Shown: positions 9,027 to 18,218, numbered from the stretch's first letter. The stretch: 64,000 nt of DNA from Verrucomicrobiota bacterium JB022 (GCA_030673845.1 JAUTCQ010000015.1:186001-250000); one strand, 5' to 3'. The notes: generated from the letters alone by a model not told the origin. A program made the numbers and translations.

Positions 9027-9832
9027 TTCAGTTCGCACTCCCGGATGGCGCGGCCCACTTCGTGGTAGCCCACTACGTCCTGATTGCGGACGTAGGCGGC
9101 GAGCAACGACTTGTCGCACAGGTTGTTGATAATGCGGGGGATGCCCTGGCTGCGGCGGTGAATGCGCGCAATCGCCCGGGGCGTAAAGACGGGGCGGCCC
9201 TGGCAGCCGGCCAAGGTCAGGCGGTGCTGGATGTAGTGTGCCACCTCGTCTCGGGAGAGGCGGCGCAAGTCGTAATGCACCAGCACGCGCTGGCGGAGCT
9301 GGCGCAGGCGCTCTTCCTTCAGGCGCTCGCGCAGCTCGGGCTGGCCGATGAGGATGATCTGCAACAGCTTGTGCGAATCCGTCTCCAGGTTGGAGAGCAG
9401 GCGCAGCTGTTCGAGCGTTTCAAAACTCAGGTTTTGCGACTCGTCGATCAGTACCACGATGTTGCGCCCCTCGAGGATGAGCGCCAGCAGGTGCCGGTTG
9501 AGCTGCTCCAGCAGGTGGTGCTTGGAGCCGTGGACGGGCGTTTGCCCCAGCTCGGTCAGGATCGCCTCCAGCATCTCCGTCTCCGTGAGGCGCGGATTGA
9601 GGATGAGGGCGGTTTCGACGTTTTGCCCGGCCAGCTCGTTGAGCAACTGGCGGCAGATGGTCGTCTTGCCGCAGCCGACCTCGCCGGTGAGCACGATGAA
9701 GCCCTTCCGCTCGTTGATGCCGTAGCGCAAGTGTGCCAGAGCCTCCTGGTGCGTGGGGGCCAGGTAGAGGAAGCGCGGGTCCGGCGTGATGTGGAAGGGC
9801 ATCTCCCGCATGCCGTAAAACTGCTGATACAT
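9023..9832 (-). CDS. ExeA/GspA-type AAA ATPase
   Basis: 269 residues beginning MYQQFYGMREMPFHITPDP, the standard start of the ExeA/GspA and exosortase-associated ATPase family. It has Walker A GEVGCGKTT near residue 50, Walker B VVLIDESQN, sensor-like IILIGQPELRERL, and an arginine-rich C-terminal lid (GIPRIINNLCDKSLLAA). In GspA the ATPase works with GspB to insert secretins through the cell wall. The periplasmic peptidoglycan-binding domain of full GspA is absent, so this is the short form also seen beside exosortase/EPS loci. First gene of the operon 9832-6551. Confidence 0.85.
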   Translation of the reverse strand: MYQQFYGMREMPFHITPDPRFLYLAPTHQEALAHLRYGINERKGFIVLTGEVGCGKTTICRQLLNELAGQNVETALILNPRLTETEMLEAILTELGQTPVHGSKHHLLEQLNRHLLALILEGRNIVVLIDESQNLSFETLEQLRLLSNLETDSHKLLQIILIGQPELRERLKEERLRQLRQRVLVHYDLRRLSRDEVAHYIQHRLTLAGCQGRPVFTPRAIARIHRRSQGIPRIINNLCDKSLLAAYVRNQDVVGYHEVGRAIRECELK

Positions 9833-10015
9833 AGAGATGAGCCTTAGCCGCGTTAACGGCGGATCGGAGCTCCATTTAAGGCGGGCCGCGTCGCATTGGG
9901 CAATCCTTAAGCGTGCCTCCCGTTGCGAGACCGTTGGGCAAGGCCCCGGCCGTCAACCGCTTCCGCCGGGCGGGCCGGGCTTGCGACCCAGCCCAGGCGC
10001 GCGTAAGAAAAAGAG

Positions 10016-10555
10016 ATGGAAACTTACGTCGCCTGGCTCCGGGGCATCAACGTCGGAGGTGCCAACAAGCTGCCGATGAAAGAACTGCAGCAACTCTTGA
10101 CCGAGTTGGGCCTGCTAGAGGTGAAGACCTACATCCAGAGCGGCAATGCAGCCTTTCGCGCCGCCGAGGCCGATCGCGCGGTGCTGGAGCAGCGCATTAC
10201 CGAAGCTATCCGCCTGCAATATGAGTTTACCCCGCAAGTGATGGTGCTCACCGCTGGACAACTGGAGGAAGCCGCCCGCCGCAATCCCTTCCCCGAGGCG
10301 GAGGCCGATCACAAGACGCTGCACCTCAGCTTTCTCGCCGCCACGCCCACCGAGCCCGAGTTGGACAAGCTGGAGGCCGTGCGAGGAGAGAACGAGCGCT
10401 TCCAGCTGATCGACCGTGTCTTTTACCTGCACGCGCCCGGCGGCATTGGCCGTTCCAAGCTCGCCGAGCGTGTCGAGCGCTGCCTCGGCGTCCCGGCGAC
10501 CAGCCGCAACTGGCGCACCGTCTGCCAGATGCGCGAGATCGTGGCCAAAATGTAA
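10016..10555 (+). CDS. DUF1697 family protein
   Basis: A 179-residue protein starting METYVAWLRGINVGGANKLP, with VKTYIQSGNAAFRA, the signature of the DUF1697 family; length is typical. The family has two ferredoxin-like subdomains and no established biochemical activity. It is divergent from the ExeA-like gene. The 183 bp between them (9833-10015) is GC-rich and should hold both promoters, but I see no clear -35/-10 pair. A purine-rich AAGAAAAAGAG directly before the ATG may serve as ribosome binding site. It is followed by a mobile-type repeat. Confidence 0.85.
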   Translation: METYVAWLRGINVGGANKLPMKELQQLLTELGLLEVKTYIQSGNAAFRAAEADRAVLEQRITEAIRLQYEFTPQVMVLTAGQLEEAARRNPFPEAEADHKTLHLSFLAATPTEPELDKLEAVRGENERFQLIDRVFYLHAPGGIGRSKLAERVERCLGVPATSRNWRTVCQMREIVAKM

Positions 10556-10575
10556 CGCCAAGTGTTGCTTCGAGT

Positions 10576-10798
10576 GGTGGCACCCCTCCAGGGTGCATTC
10601 CCGAGTTTGGAAAAACCCGGGGTGTCGATCCGCTATGGCGGATCTCAACCCCGCGCTAAGGGCTGGCAAGCCTCTGGCTTGCTGGATGATGCAGCATCCC
10701 GGAGGGATGCCATCCCTAAGCCGGTGGTTGAGGACGCATTGCGTCCGACACCACCGGACTATACCGTACCGGTGACTGCACCCTGAAGGGGTGCCACC
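10576..10798. repeat. ~223-bp intergenic element with terminal inverted repeats and nested hairpins (copy 1)
   Basis: The ends are 22-bp inverted repeats differing at one base: GGTGGCACCCCTCCAGGGTG at 10576 and its complement ending at 10798. Inside is a row of further hairpins: ATCCGC/GCGGAT flanked by GGGGT/ACCCC, GCAAGCC/GGCTTGC, GCATCCC/GGGATGC, and CCGGTGGT...GGACGC/GCGTCC...ACCACCGG. A second copy lies at 37783-38044 with the same internal order. No coding capacity. It behaves like a non-autonomous MITE or large REP-type element between convergent genes. Confidence 0.8.
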
Positions 10799-10823
10799 TC
10801 TGATCAGTCCGCTCAATGAAACA

Positions 10824-11513
10824 TTACAGCCGCGCCGAGCCCAGATCCCGGAGCTGGACCGGGCGACCGAGGCGGTGGCGGATGCGGGCGCAGAGCAGGA
10901 TGAAGACTTCCGCTGTGGTATAGGCGTCGCCGGAGGCGGTATGGCGGGCGTGGACGGGGAGGTCGAGGTTGGAGCACACTTCGTCGAGCGTGGGCGGCTT
11001 TTGGTTGGGGTAGCCGGAGCGGCGGAAGGCCTCCAGTTCCTGCATCGCGAGCAGCGCCGTGTCGATTGCGCGGTGGCGCAGACGCACGTTGAAGTGTTTG
11101 TGCGCCGCGCGGTCGAGCATGCCCAGGTCGAACGCGATGTGGTGGCCCACGACGAGGTGGGTGCCGAGCAATGGCAGCAGCTCGCCCAGCACTTCTTTTT
11201 CGGGCGTGCCCGCTGCCGTCTCGGAGGGCAGGATGCCGTGCACGCTCACGGCGGCATTGGCGGCGGCCTCGGGCTGGTAGACGATCCACTCCTGCGAGCT
11301 GGCGATCAGGATCTCGCGCTCTTTTACCTCCACCGTGGCGACCGACAGGATGCGGTCGCGCGCGAGATCGAACCCGGTCGTCTCGGCATCGAGCACCACG
11401 ACGGGCAGTTGGGCCAGCGGGGCCTTGCTGTTGAACTTGTAGCGCGACTGGTCGAGGTATTGCCGGGCGACGGGCTCTAGCTTGCCCCGGCGGCGGAACA
11501 GCTTGCCGATCAT
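10824..11513 (-). CDS. DEDDh 3'-5' exonuclease (DnaQ-like)
   Basis: 229 residues from ATG 11513, which overlaps the stop of the upstream gene as ATGA. Exo motif I is VVVLDAETTGFDLARD (catalytic D and E). Motif II contains LVVGHHIAFDLGML, and motif III has RHTASGDAYTTAEVF (H and D). This is the proofreading-exonuclease fold of PolC/DnaQ relatives. The pairing with an upstream cNMP-binding/CBS/DUF294 protein is a recurring arrangement in bacteria, where the exonuclease is a stand-alone partner of unknown substrate. A longer in-frame extension upstream would overlap the DUF294 gene extensively and is rejected. Confidence 0.85.
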   Translation of the reverse strand: MIGKLFRRRGKLEPVARQYLDQSRYKFNSKAPLAQLPVVVLDAETTGFDLARDRILSVATVEVKEREILIASSQEWIVYQPEAAANAAVSVHGILPSETAAGTPEKEVLGELLPLLGTHLVVGHHIAFDLGMLDRAAHKHFNVRLRHRAIDTALLAMQELEAFRRSGYPNQKPPTLDEVCSNLDLPVHARHTASGDAYTTAEVFILLCARIRHRLGRPVQLRDLGSARL

Positions 11514-13456
11514 CGGTTGCGGGGTTCGAGGTGGAATTCGACCTGCAGGTTGCGTTGGCCCATGCGCACGACGTCGAACACGCTGGAGAGGTAGGTGCGC
11601 TCCATCTTGGTCAGCGCGTTGGGCTCGATGTAGCGCCCGGTGTCGCCACGCTTCAGGCCGGTGAGGATCCGCAGGCGCAGGAGGAAGTCGTAGGAATCGT
11701 AGGCGAGGCTGGCCCACTCCTTCAGGCGCGGCACCTCTTCCTGGATCTGCTGGAGGCGGCCCCCGGTGGAGTAGTGGCGGGTGAGGCGATACTTGAGCGC
11801 GAGCGCGCGGGTGGTGTCGCGGATCGGCGAGAGCGCGCGGCCCTTGATGTCGAGCTTGCCCGTCTGGCTGCCCTTCTTTTCGACCACAAACTTGCCCCAG
11901 AAGTTGAGCGGCGGGGCGACTTCGAGCACCAGCTCGGCAATGCGGCGCTGGAGCGGATCGTTGGCGGCCACGGCGTCGAACACCACCTTGCGGATGCGTT
12001 CGCAGATGTCGCGGTTGCCGGCCACGTAGCGCAAATCGTAGAGTACCAGGGCGCGCAGCATCGCCTCGCCATCGTAGGAATTGAAGCCGAGGATCTCTTC
12101 GCGCCATTCGGCTTCGCTGCGGCACCAGCGGGGGTTGGAGGCCATCACGCCGCCCTGGCAGCGCGAGAAACCGCACTCCACCATCATCTCGACCACGCGC
12201 GAAGTGAGTTGCAGGAAGATCTGACGGTTGCGCTCGTCTTCCGCTGGATCGCCGGTCGAGGCAAAGATGAAGGCGTTGTCCATATCCGTCCGCAGCACCT
12301 GCTCGCGGCGGCCGTCGCTGCCCACCGTCATCCACGCCCATTCCAGCTCCGGCAGCACTACATTGGCTGCGGCCAGCTCGTCGGTGGCGAGCGTTACCAA
12401 TCGCTCGACCAGCTCGTCGAACAGTTCGGCGCAAATCTGGCCGAGGATGATGCCCGAGATACCGGCCTCCACGTAGCTGCGGGCAATTTGCTCCACCTCG
12501 TCGCACAGCTCGCGCAGGCGCTGGGTGCTCTTGGCAAAGCGGATTTCGCGCAGCAGCCCGGCCGGGTGGTGACCGCTCTGCGCCAGCAAGTCTTTGTGCG
12601 TGCAGACGTCGAGGGCCTTGCTCTTGGGCGTGCCGTCTTCCGTCACGCAAATCTGGCCCACCCGCTGGCGCAACATCAGCAGCATGGCCGAGGTGGCGCT
12701 GGTGGTGGGCGAGACGGTGTAGACCGGGCTGGCCATCACTTCCTTGACCGGGGCGTCAATGCTCAGGCCCTGCACCATGCCCCATTTGACGAGGTTGACG
12801 CTCGTCACCATGCCCAGCGGGCGACGCTCGTTGTCGACCACGAGAATCGAGGGCACGCGCTTGGCCACCATGAGGGTCGAAGCCTGGCGGATGGTCTCCG
12901 TCGGCAGGCAGGTCAGCAGACGCTCGACCGGGCGGATCTGGACCATTTGCGCGCCGTCAAGGTGGGCCTGCAGGATGGTACGCTTGGCCTGGAGCTGGGC
13001 CTCGTGCTGGTCGGGTACCTTGCCGCCCACGCGGGTGGCCCAAAAAAGGTGGCGCCGGGCGTAGTGGCGAGCCTCGTCGTGCTCCTGCAACAGCTTGCGC
13101 ATCACCTCGGCGGAGAGCACATACAGCAGCGCGTCCTCGACCACTACGGCGGTTACGCGAAACGGCTCTTGTTGCATGATGGCGGTCAGCCCCAACAAGT
13201 CGCCCATGTCGCGCACGTCGACGAGTTCCTGCCCGTGCCCGTTGTCCCAATGGTATTCCACGCGTCCGCGCGCGAGGAAGTAGAGCTCGTCTTGCGGCAG
13301 CTCGCCCTGCTTCCACACGATCTCCTCTGCCACCAGCGCGCGCACGCGGGCCTGCTCGGCCAGCCGCTGCACGACGTCTTCGGGTAGCATGGTGAAGGGT
13401 GGGTAGCGCCCCAGGGCGGAGGCAATACGGTCGGGGATAACATTCGCGCGCTGCAT
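11510..13456 (-). CDS. cNMP-binding / CBS / DUF294 nucleotidyltransferase-like regulator
   Basis: A 648-residue multidomain protein. A cyclic-nucleotide-binding domain occupies about 20-140 (LPQDELYFLARGRVEYHWDN). Two CBS domains follow at about 160-290 (VPSILVVDNERRPLGMVTS; VKEVMASPVYTVSPTTSA). A DUF294 putative nucleotidyltransferase domain spans about 330-460, with GSDGRREQVLRTDMDNA carrying the GS and DxD residues. A DUF294 C-terminal domain completes it. Proteins of this build are thought to sense nucleotides and may uridylylate or adenylylate a partner, but no substrate is established. It is translationally coupled to the downstream exonuclease. Confidence 0.88.
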   Translation of the reverse strand: MQRANVIPDRIASALGRYPPFTMLPEDVVQRLAEQARVRALVAEEIVWKQGELPQDELYFLARGRVEYHWDNGHGQELVDVRDMGDLLGLTAIMQQEPFRVTAVVVEDALLYVLSAEVMRKLLQEHDEARHYARRHLFWATRVGGKVPDQHEAQLQAKRTILQAHLDGAQMVQIRPVERLLTCLPTETIRQASTLMVAKRVPSILVVDNERRPLGMVTSVNLVKWGMVQGLSIDAPVKEVMASPVYTVSPTTSATSAMLLMLRQRVGQICVTEDGTPKSKALDVCTHKDLLAQSGHHPAGLLREIRFAKSTQRLRELCDEVEQIARSYVEAGISGIILGQICAELFDELVERLVTLATDELAAANVVLPELEWAWMTVGSDGRREQVLRTDMDNAFIFASTGDPAEDERNRQIFLQLTSRVVEMMVECGFSRCQGGVMASNPRWCRSEAEWREEILGFNSYDGEAMLRALVLYDLRYVAGNRDICERIRKVVFDAVAANDPLQRRIAELVLEVAPPLNFWGKFVVEKKGSQTGKLDIKGRALSPIRDTTRALALKYRLTRHYSTGGRLQQIQEEVPRLKEWASLAYDSYDFLLRLRILTGLKRGDTGRYIEPNALTKMERTYLSSVFDVVRMGQRNLQVEFHLEPRNR

Positions 13457-13545
13457 ACCCCTATCATGCAGTTGCCCACGCCCTTAGCAACGGCGAAGGT
13501 GAGGGCGGAGGCAGACTGCACGTCGGCAGTTCTGCACCCAGCTCG

Positions 13546-14916
13546 CTAGGCTGCCTTGGGTCCGCCGGAGAGCTTGCCTACGCCCCATTTGGCGACGTTG
13601 AAGGCGCAGAGGGCCAGCAGGGTGAGGCCGACGGTAGGCATCATGATGCCGAGCAGGATGATCACGGCGACGATGGCTTTGGGTACCTCCTCGTTGCGCG
13701 TCTTGCGGGGCGCACCGAACTTGCCCGCCGGGCGGCGACGCCACCACATCCACACCCCTGTGAGGCTCATGCCCACGATCACGAGGCAGGAGAGCAGGGC
13801 GATGATCTTGGTCGGCATTCCGAAGATGCGACCGGTGTGGATCGAGTAAAAGAGCAAGGCGGCCTTGGCCCCCGGCTGGAGCGTGCTGAAATGAATCACG
13901 TCCAAGGTCGCGCCGGTGGAGGCGTCGAGATAGACGGCCCCTTCCTGCAGGCTGCCGTCCTGGCTGTTGCTGAAGATCGTCCAGCAATCACCCGGCTCGT
14001 GAGGCGCGGCGAGGTAAAACTGCTCGAAGGCGTAATGCGTGCGCGCCTCGGCCATGATCTCGTCGACGGTGGCGGGGGTAGCACCGTCGGCCAGTTCGCT
14101 CGATTTGGGCGGGCTGACGTAGGCGGCGGGCAGCTGCTTGCCAAAATACAGCCCGGCAAAGAACGCGTTGCCCCAGATCTGCGTATAGAGCAGCCCCGTG
14201 CCCATGATCGTGACGATGAAGAGCGCGAGGTAGACGCCCGGGATGGCGTGCAGGTCGCGCAAGGTCGTCTTCAGGCCCTTGTCGAGGCGCGGTTTCCAGA
14301 CGCCTGCGGCCTTGTTCTTGCCCTTGCCGCGCGGCCACCAGAGCAGCAGCCCGGTGAGCATCGAGACAATGCCCCAGCAGGTCGCGATCTCCACCAGATA
14401 GCGCCCGAAGGTGCCACCGAGCAGCGTGCGGTGCAGCTTGAGCACGGTGGCGAAAAAGCCGTCGGTGCTGCCGCGCTGGCCGAGCACTTCCCCGGTGTAG
14501 GGGTTGACGAAGACACTGTGGTGCTCGTGATGCCCGTGCGCGTCTTCCTCCCCGCTGAAGACGATTTCGTCCGCCCGGTCGGCCCCCACGTAGCGGGAGA
14601 TGTCGGTAAAGTGCCAGCCTTCGGGCGCGGCTGTTTGGGCCGCCGCCACCCGTTGGGAGACGGGCAGCATTTCTCCACTTGCGGGCACCTCCACCTGATG
14701 CATCCCCGGCTCCACCACCGGGGCGAGCTCGTATTCGAAGACGAAGAGCGCCCCGGCCAGCGAGACGATCACCAGCACGGGGGTGATGAGCAGCCCCATC
14801 CAGAAGTGCCAGCGCCAGACGGCCGGGTAGATCGCAGCCAGCCAGGAGCGGGTCTTTTTGACCGCCTCGGGTGTGGGTTGAACGACAGGCTCGGGGGCAG
14901 TGGTAGTGGTGCTCAT
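13546..14916 (-). CDS. PepSY-associated transmembrane protein
   Basis: A 456-residue protein with four main membrane segments in PepSY_TM order. These are WRWHFWMGLLITPVLVIVSL near 34, LVEIATCWGIVSMLTGLLLW near 165, LHAIPGVYLALFIVTIMG near 215, and IIALLSCLVIVGMSLTGVWM near 370. A periplasmic PepSY-like region carries the HxxHR-type histidines. The family often accompanies TonB-dependent siderophore receptors and some members act as ferric-siderophore reductases with heme. Here it lies 13 bp downstream of a receptor gene, so an iron-acquisition role is likely. A His-rich insert (GHHEHH) in the periplasmic part could bind metal. Confidence 0.85.
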   Translation of the reverse strand: MSTTTTAPEPVVQPTPEAVKKTRSWLAAIYPAVWRWHFWMGLLITPVLVIVSLAGALFVFEYELAPVVEPGMHQVEVPASGEMLPVSQRVAAAQTAAPEGWHFTDISRYVGADRADEIVFSGEEDAHGHHEHHSVFVNPYTGEVLGQRGSTDGFFATVLKLHRTLLGGTFGRYLVEIATCWGIVSMLTGLLLWWPRGKGKNKAAGVWKPRLDKGLKTTLRDLHAIPGVYLALFIVTIMGTGLLYTQIWGNAFFAGLYFGKQLPAAYVSPPKSSELADGATPATVDEIMAEARTHYAFEQFYLAAPHEPGDCWTIFSNSQDGSLQEGAVYLDASTGATLDVIHFSTLQPGAKAALLFYSIHTGRIFGMPTKIIALLSCLVIVGMSLTGVWMWWRRRPAGKFGAPRKTRNEEVPKAIVAVIILLGIMMPTVGLTLLALCAFNVAKWGVGKLSGGPKAA

Positions 14917-14929
14917 CGCTGGCTAGGGG

Positions 14930-17173
14930 CTAGTAGTTCGCTTCGAAGCCGACGCCGATTACGCGCGGGCGGCCCACGATGGCACCGTAGGTCGAGCCGG
15001 CGTTGGCGGTTTCCGACCAGAGGCGGTTGATGTAGTCATCGTCCAGCAGGTTGGTGCCGAAGACGTAGACCGACCAATGGTCGAGGCTGAAGCCGAGCTT
15101 GGCGTCCAGCAGCAGGCGCTCGCCGAGGTAGAGATTCGGCTCGTTCTTTTCGCTCGCCCAGGCGTTGTCGATGTAGGTGAGGCTCGCATTGCCAAACCAG
15201 CCGCTGTCGTGCCGGTAATTGGCCCCGGCTCCCAGCGTCCAGTGCGGAGCCTGCGGGAACTCGTTGTCGCTGAGGGAAACTGCGCCGACGTTGAAGTCGC
15301 GGAAGTTGGTGTGGGTATAGCCGATGTTCTGGTAAAAGCTCCAGCCGTTGAGGAACCATTCCTTGAGTTCGATTTCGAAGCCGTAGTATTCCGACTCAGC
15401 CGCGTTCACGACCTCACTGTCATAGACGTCGCTAGAATACTGATAGCTGATCTGCTGATCCTCCCACAACGCGTAGAAGGTGTTGGCATTGAGCGTCACG
15501 CGGTCGTCGAGCCACTGGGAGCGGAACGACAGCTCAAAGTTGTGCGTGAATTCCGGGTCGAAGGGCACGATCCGGCCCTGCGCCATGTTGAAGCTCACCC
15601 CGCCGGAGCGGTAGCCTTGGGAATAGCTGATCCCGGCGCTCATCTTCTCCGTGATGTTGTAGGTAAGCCCGATGGCGGGCAGCACGGTGTAAAAGTCTTC
15701 GCTGCCGGAGTCCTGGGAAGAGGCCTGAGCGGCCAGCCCGGCGATCAGGATGTCTGCCGGGGTTCCGGCGGGGATGCCGAGAGAGGGCACATCGACCAGC
15801 GAAACCGCGTCGGGGAAGCCTTGCAGCAGGGAAACGTTCTGGTTGGTCTGGCGGTCTTTCTTTTCGTAGTCGAGGCGCAGGCCCACGGTCAGCGTCAGCT
15901 CGGGAATGATGTCCCAGTCGCCATTGAAGAACAGGGCCGCATTGTCGGTCTCGATGGCGTAATCGGACTGGTTGTCGAGCAACACGCGGGAGGGGTTGGG
16001 CAGGCCGAAAAGGGGAGGGTAGGCGGAGGGCAGCGTGTAAAAGAACGGGCCCGACGAATTGCTGGAAATCTCTTCGGTGGCCAGATACAAGCCGCCAGTC
16101 ACGCGCCAGGTATGGCCTCGGCCCAGGATGCGCAGCTCTTCGCTCAGGTTCTTGTTGTCGTAGCCGTAGCCGTAGAGCAGGTCGTCTTGCCCCGGGCCGC
16201 TGGGCGTGCGGTCGCCATCGTAGGAAGAGGAGCTGGTGAAGTCGCTCCAGGACGTGGTGGAGCTGAGCTGCCAGCCCTCCCAGAGCGGCTGCTCCATGAT
16301 CAGCGAGGCCAGGCGGCTGCGACCGTCGAACTCATTGCGGGTGTTTTCCCACGCCAGGCGGTCGAAGAGACCGTCCCAATCGTTGGCGTAGGCATAGGCG
16401 CGATCGTTGAAATCGCTTTCCGACTGCTGATACATCAGGCGGGCAGTGAAGCCGTTCCACGACTTGGGGGCAAAGAGCAGCTTGCCACGCACCGTGAGGC
16501 TGTCGGTGCGGTCCCAGTCGTCTTCGTTGCGGGTGGTGTTGGTGATGGCACCATCGCTCAGCTGCTGGTCGACGGAGATGCGGAAGGCGAGCCAGTCGTC
16601 TACAATCGGGCCGCCAACGGCCGCTGCCAGCTGGTAGGTCTCCAGCTCGGCGTAGGTGGCGCGCATCTGGCCGGTCCAGTCAAAAGTCGGCTGCTTGGTC
16701 GTCACGACCACCGCGCCAGCGAGGGAGTTACGGCCCTGGCTGGTCGATTGCGGGCCGCGCAGGATCTCCACCTGCTCGATGTCCCACAGCGTGAGCCCGT
16801 CGAGCGTCAGCATCTGGGAGTCGACGCGGGCACCGTCGAGCAAAACGGTCGCCAGTTCGCTGCCTTCGGAGTTGGTCAGGCCGGTGTTGCGGATCCCGCG
16901 GATGCTGAAGTTGCCATCGTAGGCGTAGGTGTTGGCCGACATCTTGAAAACGTCGCCGATAGACGTCACGGGCGTGTTTTGCAGGGTGCTGGCCGAAAAG
17001 AACGACACGCTGGTCTGCGTTTCCTGCAGCGTGCGGCCCAGCTTTTCGCCGGTCACGATAAATTCCTCCAGCTCGAACACCTGCCCTTCGGCAGGGGCGG
17101 TCGAGCTTTGAGCAAAGAGCGAGACAGTGGTGGACAGCAGTGCCAGCGAGGTCAGCAGCTTGGACGATTTCAT
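14930..17173 (-). CDS. TonB-dependent outer membrane receptor
   Basis: About 747 residues from the ATG at 17173. A TTG at 17212 is possible but would place 13 residues before the signal peptide MKSSKLLTSLALLSTTVSLF. A TonB-box-like segment EEFIVTGEK follows, then a plug domain with SIGDVFKMSANTYAYDGNFS, IRGIRNTG, VLLDGARVD and VEILRGPQS. A beta-barrel with many aromatic/glycine strands completes it, ending in a terminal aromatic (FEANY). It imports a ligand across the outer membrane, driven by TonB/ExbBD. The adjacent PepSY protein suggests a ferric siderophore or similar substrate. No Fur box was recognised. Confidence 0.92.
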   Translation of the reverse strand: MKSSKLLTSLALLSTTVSLFAQSSTAPAEGQVFELEEFIVTGEKLGRTLQETQTSVSFFSASTLQNTPVTSIGDVFKMSANTYAYDGNFSIRGIRNTGLTNSEGSELATVLLDGARVDSQMLTLDGLTLWDIEQVEILRGPQSTSQGRNSLAGAVVVTTKQPTFDWTGQMRATYAELETYQLAAAVGGPIVDDWLAFRISVDQQLSDGAITNTTRNEDDWDRTDSLTVRGKLLFAPKSWNGFTARLMYQQSESDFNDRAYAYANDWDGLFDRLAWENTRNEFDGRSRLASLIMEQPLWEGWQLSSTTSWSDFTSSSSYDGDRTPSGPGQDDLLYGYGYDNKNLSEELRILGRGHTWRVTGGLYLATEEISSNSSGPFFYTLPSAYPPLFGLPNPSRVLLDNQSDYAIETDNAALFFNGDWDIIPELTLTVGLRLDYEKKDRQTNQNVSLLQGFPDAVSLVDVPSLGIPAGTPADILIAGLAAQASSQDSGSEDFYTVLPAIGLTYNITEKMSAGISYSQGYRSGGVSFNMAQGRIVPFDPEFTHNFELSFRSQWLDDRVTLNANTFYALWEDQQISYQYSSDVYDSEVVNAAESEYYGFEIELKEWFLNGWSFYQNIGYTHTNFRDFNVGAVSLSDNEFPQAPHWTLGAGANYRHDSGWFGNASLTYIDNAWASEKNEPNLYLGERLLLDAKLGFSLDHWSVYVFGTNLLDDDYINRLWSETANAGSTYGAIVGRPRVIGVGFEANY

Positions 17174-17324
17174 AAGCGATGTGGTTCTGAGACTCAGATT
17201 CAGGCGTGTCAATGCTATCGAGACGCGGTATCAAAATAGGGTATTTTTAGCCATGCCGGATTTCCTGCAATTGGGTCGACTTTTGAAAATGGAGGCTCTT
17301 TAGCTGGAGGGCTTTGGGGGAAGT

Positions 17325-18215
17325 ATGGAGACGTCTGTCTTTTACGCGCTGGCGGTGGTCGCGGCGCTGATCTACACGGTGGCGAGCCTGTTGCAAAAGC
17401 AGGCGCTGGAGTTCCACGTGGGCGCGATGCGCGTGCTCTTTGTCAGCCACTGGCTGTTCTGGCTGTGCGTGCTGCCGGCTGGGCTGCTGGCCCCGGGGCA
17501 GGTAGACGGGAGCCTGTGGTGGGCGGTGCTCGTCACGGGCCTGCTCTCGTCGGCTGGCGCCACCTTCAGTGTGTTGGCGATCAAGTATGGCGACGTCTCG
17601 GTGGCGATGCCGCTGATGGGGATCAAGGTGCTGGCGGTGGCCGTGCTGTCGGCCATCTTTCTGGCGCAGCCGGTGCCGCTGGCCTGGTGGCTGGCGGCGG
17701 TGCTCACGGTGGTAGCCGTTTATCTGCTCGGGCGGAGGCGCAGCCACTCCGGCAAATCCGTCTGGCTCACCGTGCTGCTTGCCACGCTGGCCAGCCTCAC
17801 CTATGCGGGGATGGACGTGATGTTTGGAGCCTTTGCGCAACGCTTCGGGTTCTTCCAGTTTGTGGCGGCCAAGCAGACGGTGGTGGTCGCTTCGTCGTTT
17901 GTGCTGTTGCCGTTTTTCTCCGGCCCGCTGCGCTCGATCCCGGTCAAGGCGTTTCGCTGGATCGTCCCGGCCGTCATGCTGATGGCGGTTCAATTTTACA
18001 TGATGACTTACAGCGTCTCGGCCTCGGGCGACCCAACTGCCATCAACATCCTCTACAGCTCACGCGGCATGTGGTCGGTCTTGCTCGTGGCGCTGGTGGG
18101 GCATTGGTTCGACAACCGCGAGAGCCATGTGGGCCGCACGGTGATGATCGAGCGGTTTGTCGGGGCGGGGCTTTTGCTGGTTGCCATCGGCATTGTGATG
18201 GTGACAGGCAATTAA
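17325..18215 (+). CDS. DMT superfamily (EamA) transporter
   Basis: A 296-residue protein with about ten membrane helices in two homologous EamA halves. The first half covers about 1-135 (AVVAALIYTVASLLQKQALE; VAMPLMGIKVLAVAVLSAIF). The second covers about 145-290 (SLTYAGMDVMFGAFAQRFGF). Substrate cannot be predicted; the family exports amino acids and other metabolites. It is 3 bp upstream of dtd on the same strand and probably co-transcribed. Its promoter must lie in the 17174-17324 region shared with the divergent receptor gene. Confidence 0.85.
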   Translation: METSVFYALAVVAALIYTVASLLQKQALEFHVGAMRVLFVSHWLFWLCVLPAGLLAPGQVDGSLWWAVLVTGLLSSAGATFSVLAIKYGDVSVAMPLMGIKVLAVAVLSAIFLAQPVPLAWWLAAVLTVVAVYLLGRRRSHSGKSVWLTVLLATLASLTYAGMDVMFGAFAQRFGFFQFVAAKQTVVVASSFVLLPFFSGPLRSIPVKAFRWIVPAVMLMAVQFYMMTYSVSASGDPTAINILYSSRGMWSVLLVALVGHWFDNRESHVGRTVMIERFVGAGLLLVAIGIVMVTGN

Positions 18216-18218
18216 GGT

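Noticed and set aside
11514-12650. Upstream extension of the exonuclease frame through the DUF294 gene
   Set aside because: The extension reads as Arg/Pro/Ala-rich shadow; the ATGA junction at 11510-11513 fixes the true start.
15077-17239. Long open frame of about 720 codons antisense to the TonB receptor
   Set aside because: High GC keeps antisense frames open; the translation has no domain or signal, while the receptor on the other strand is unmistakable.
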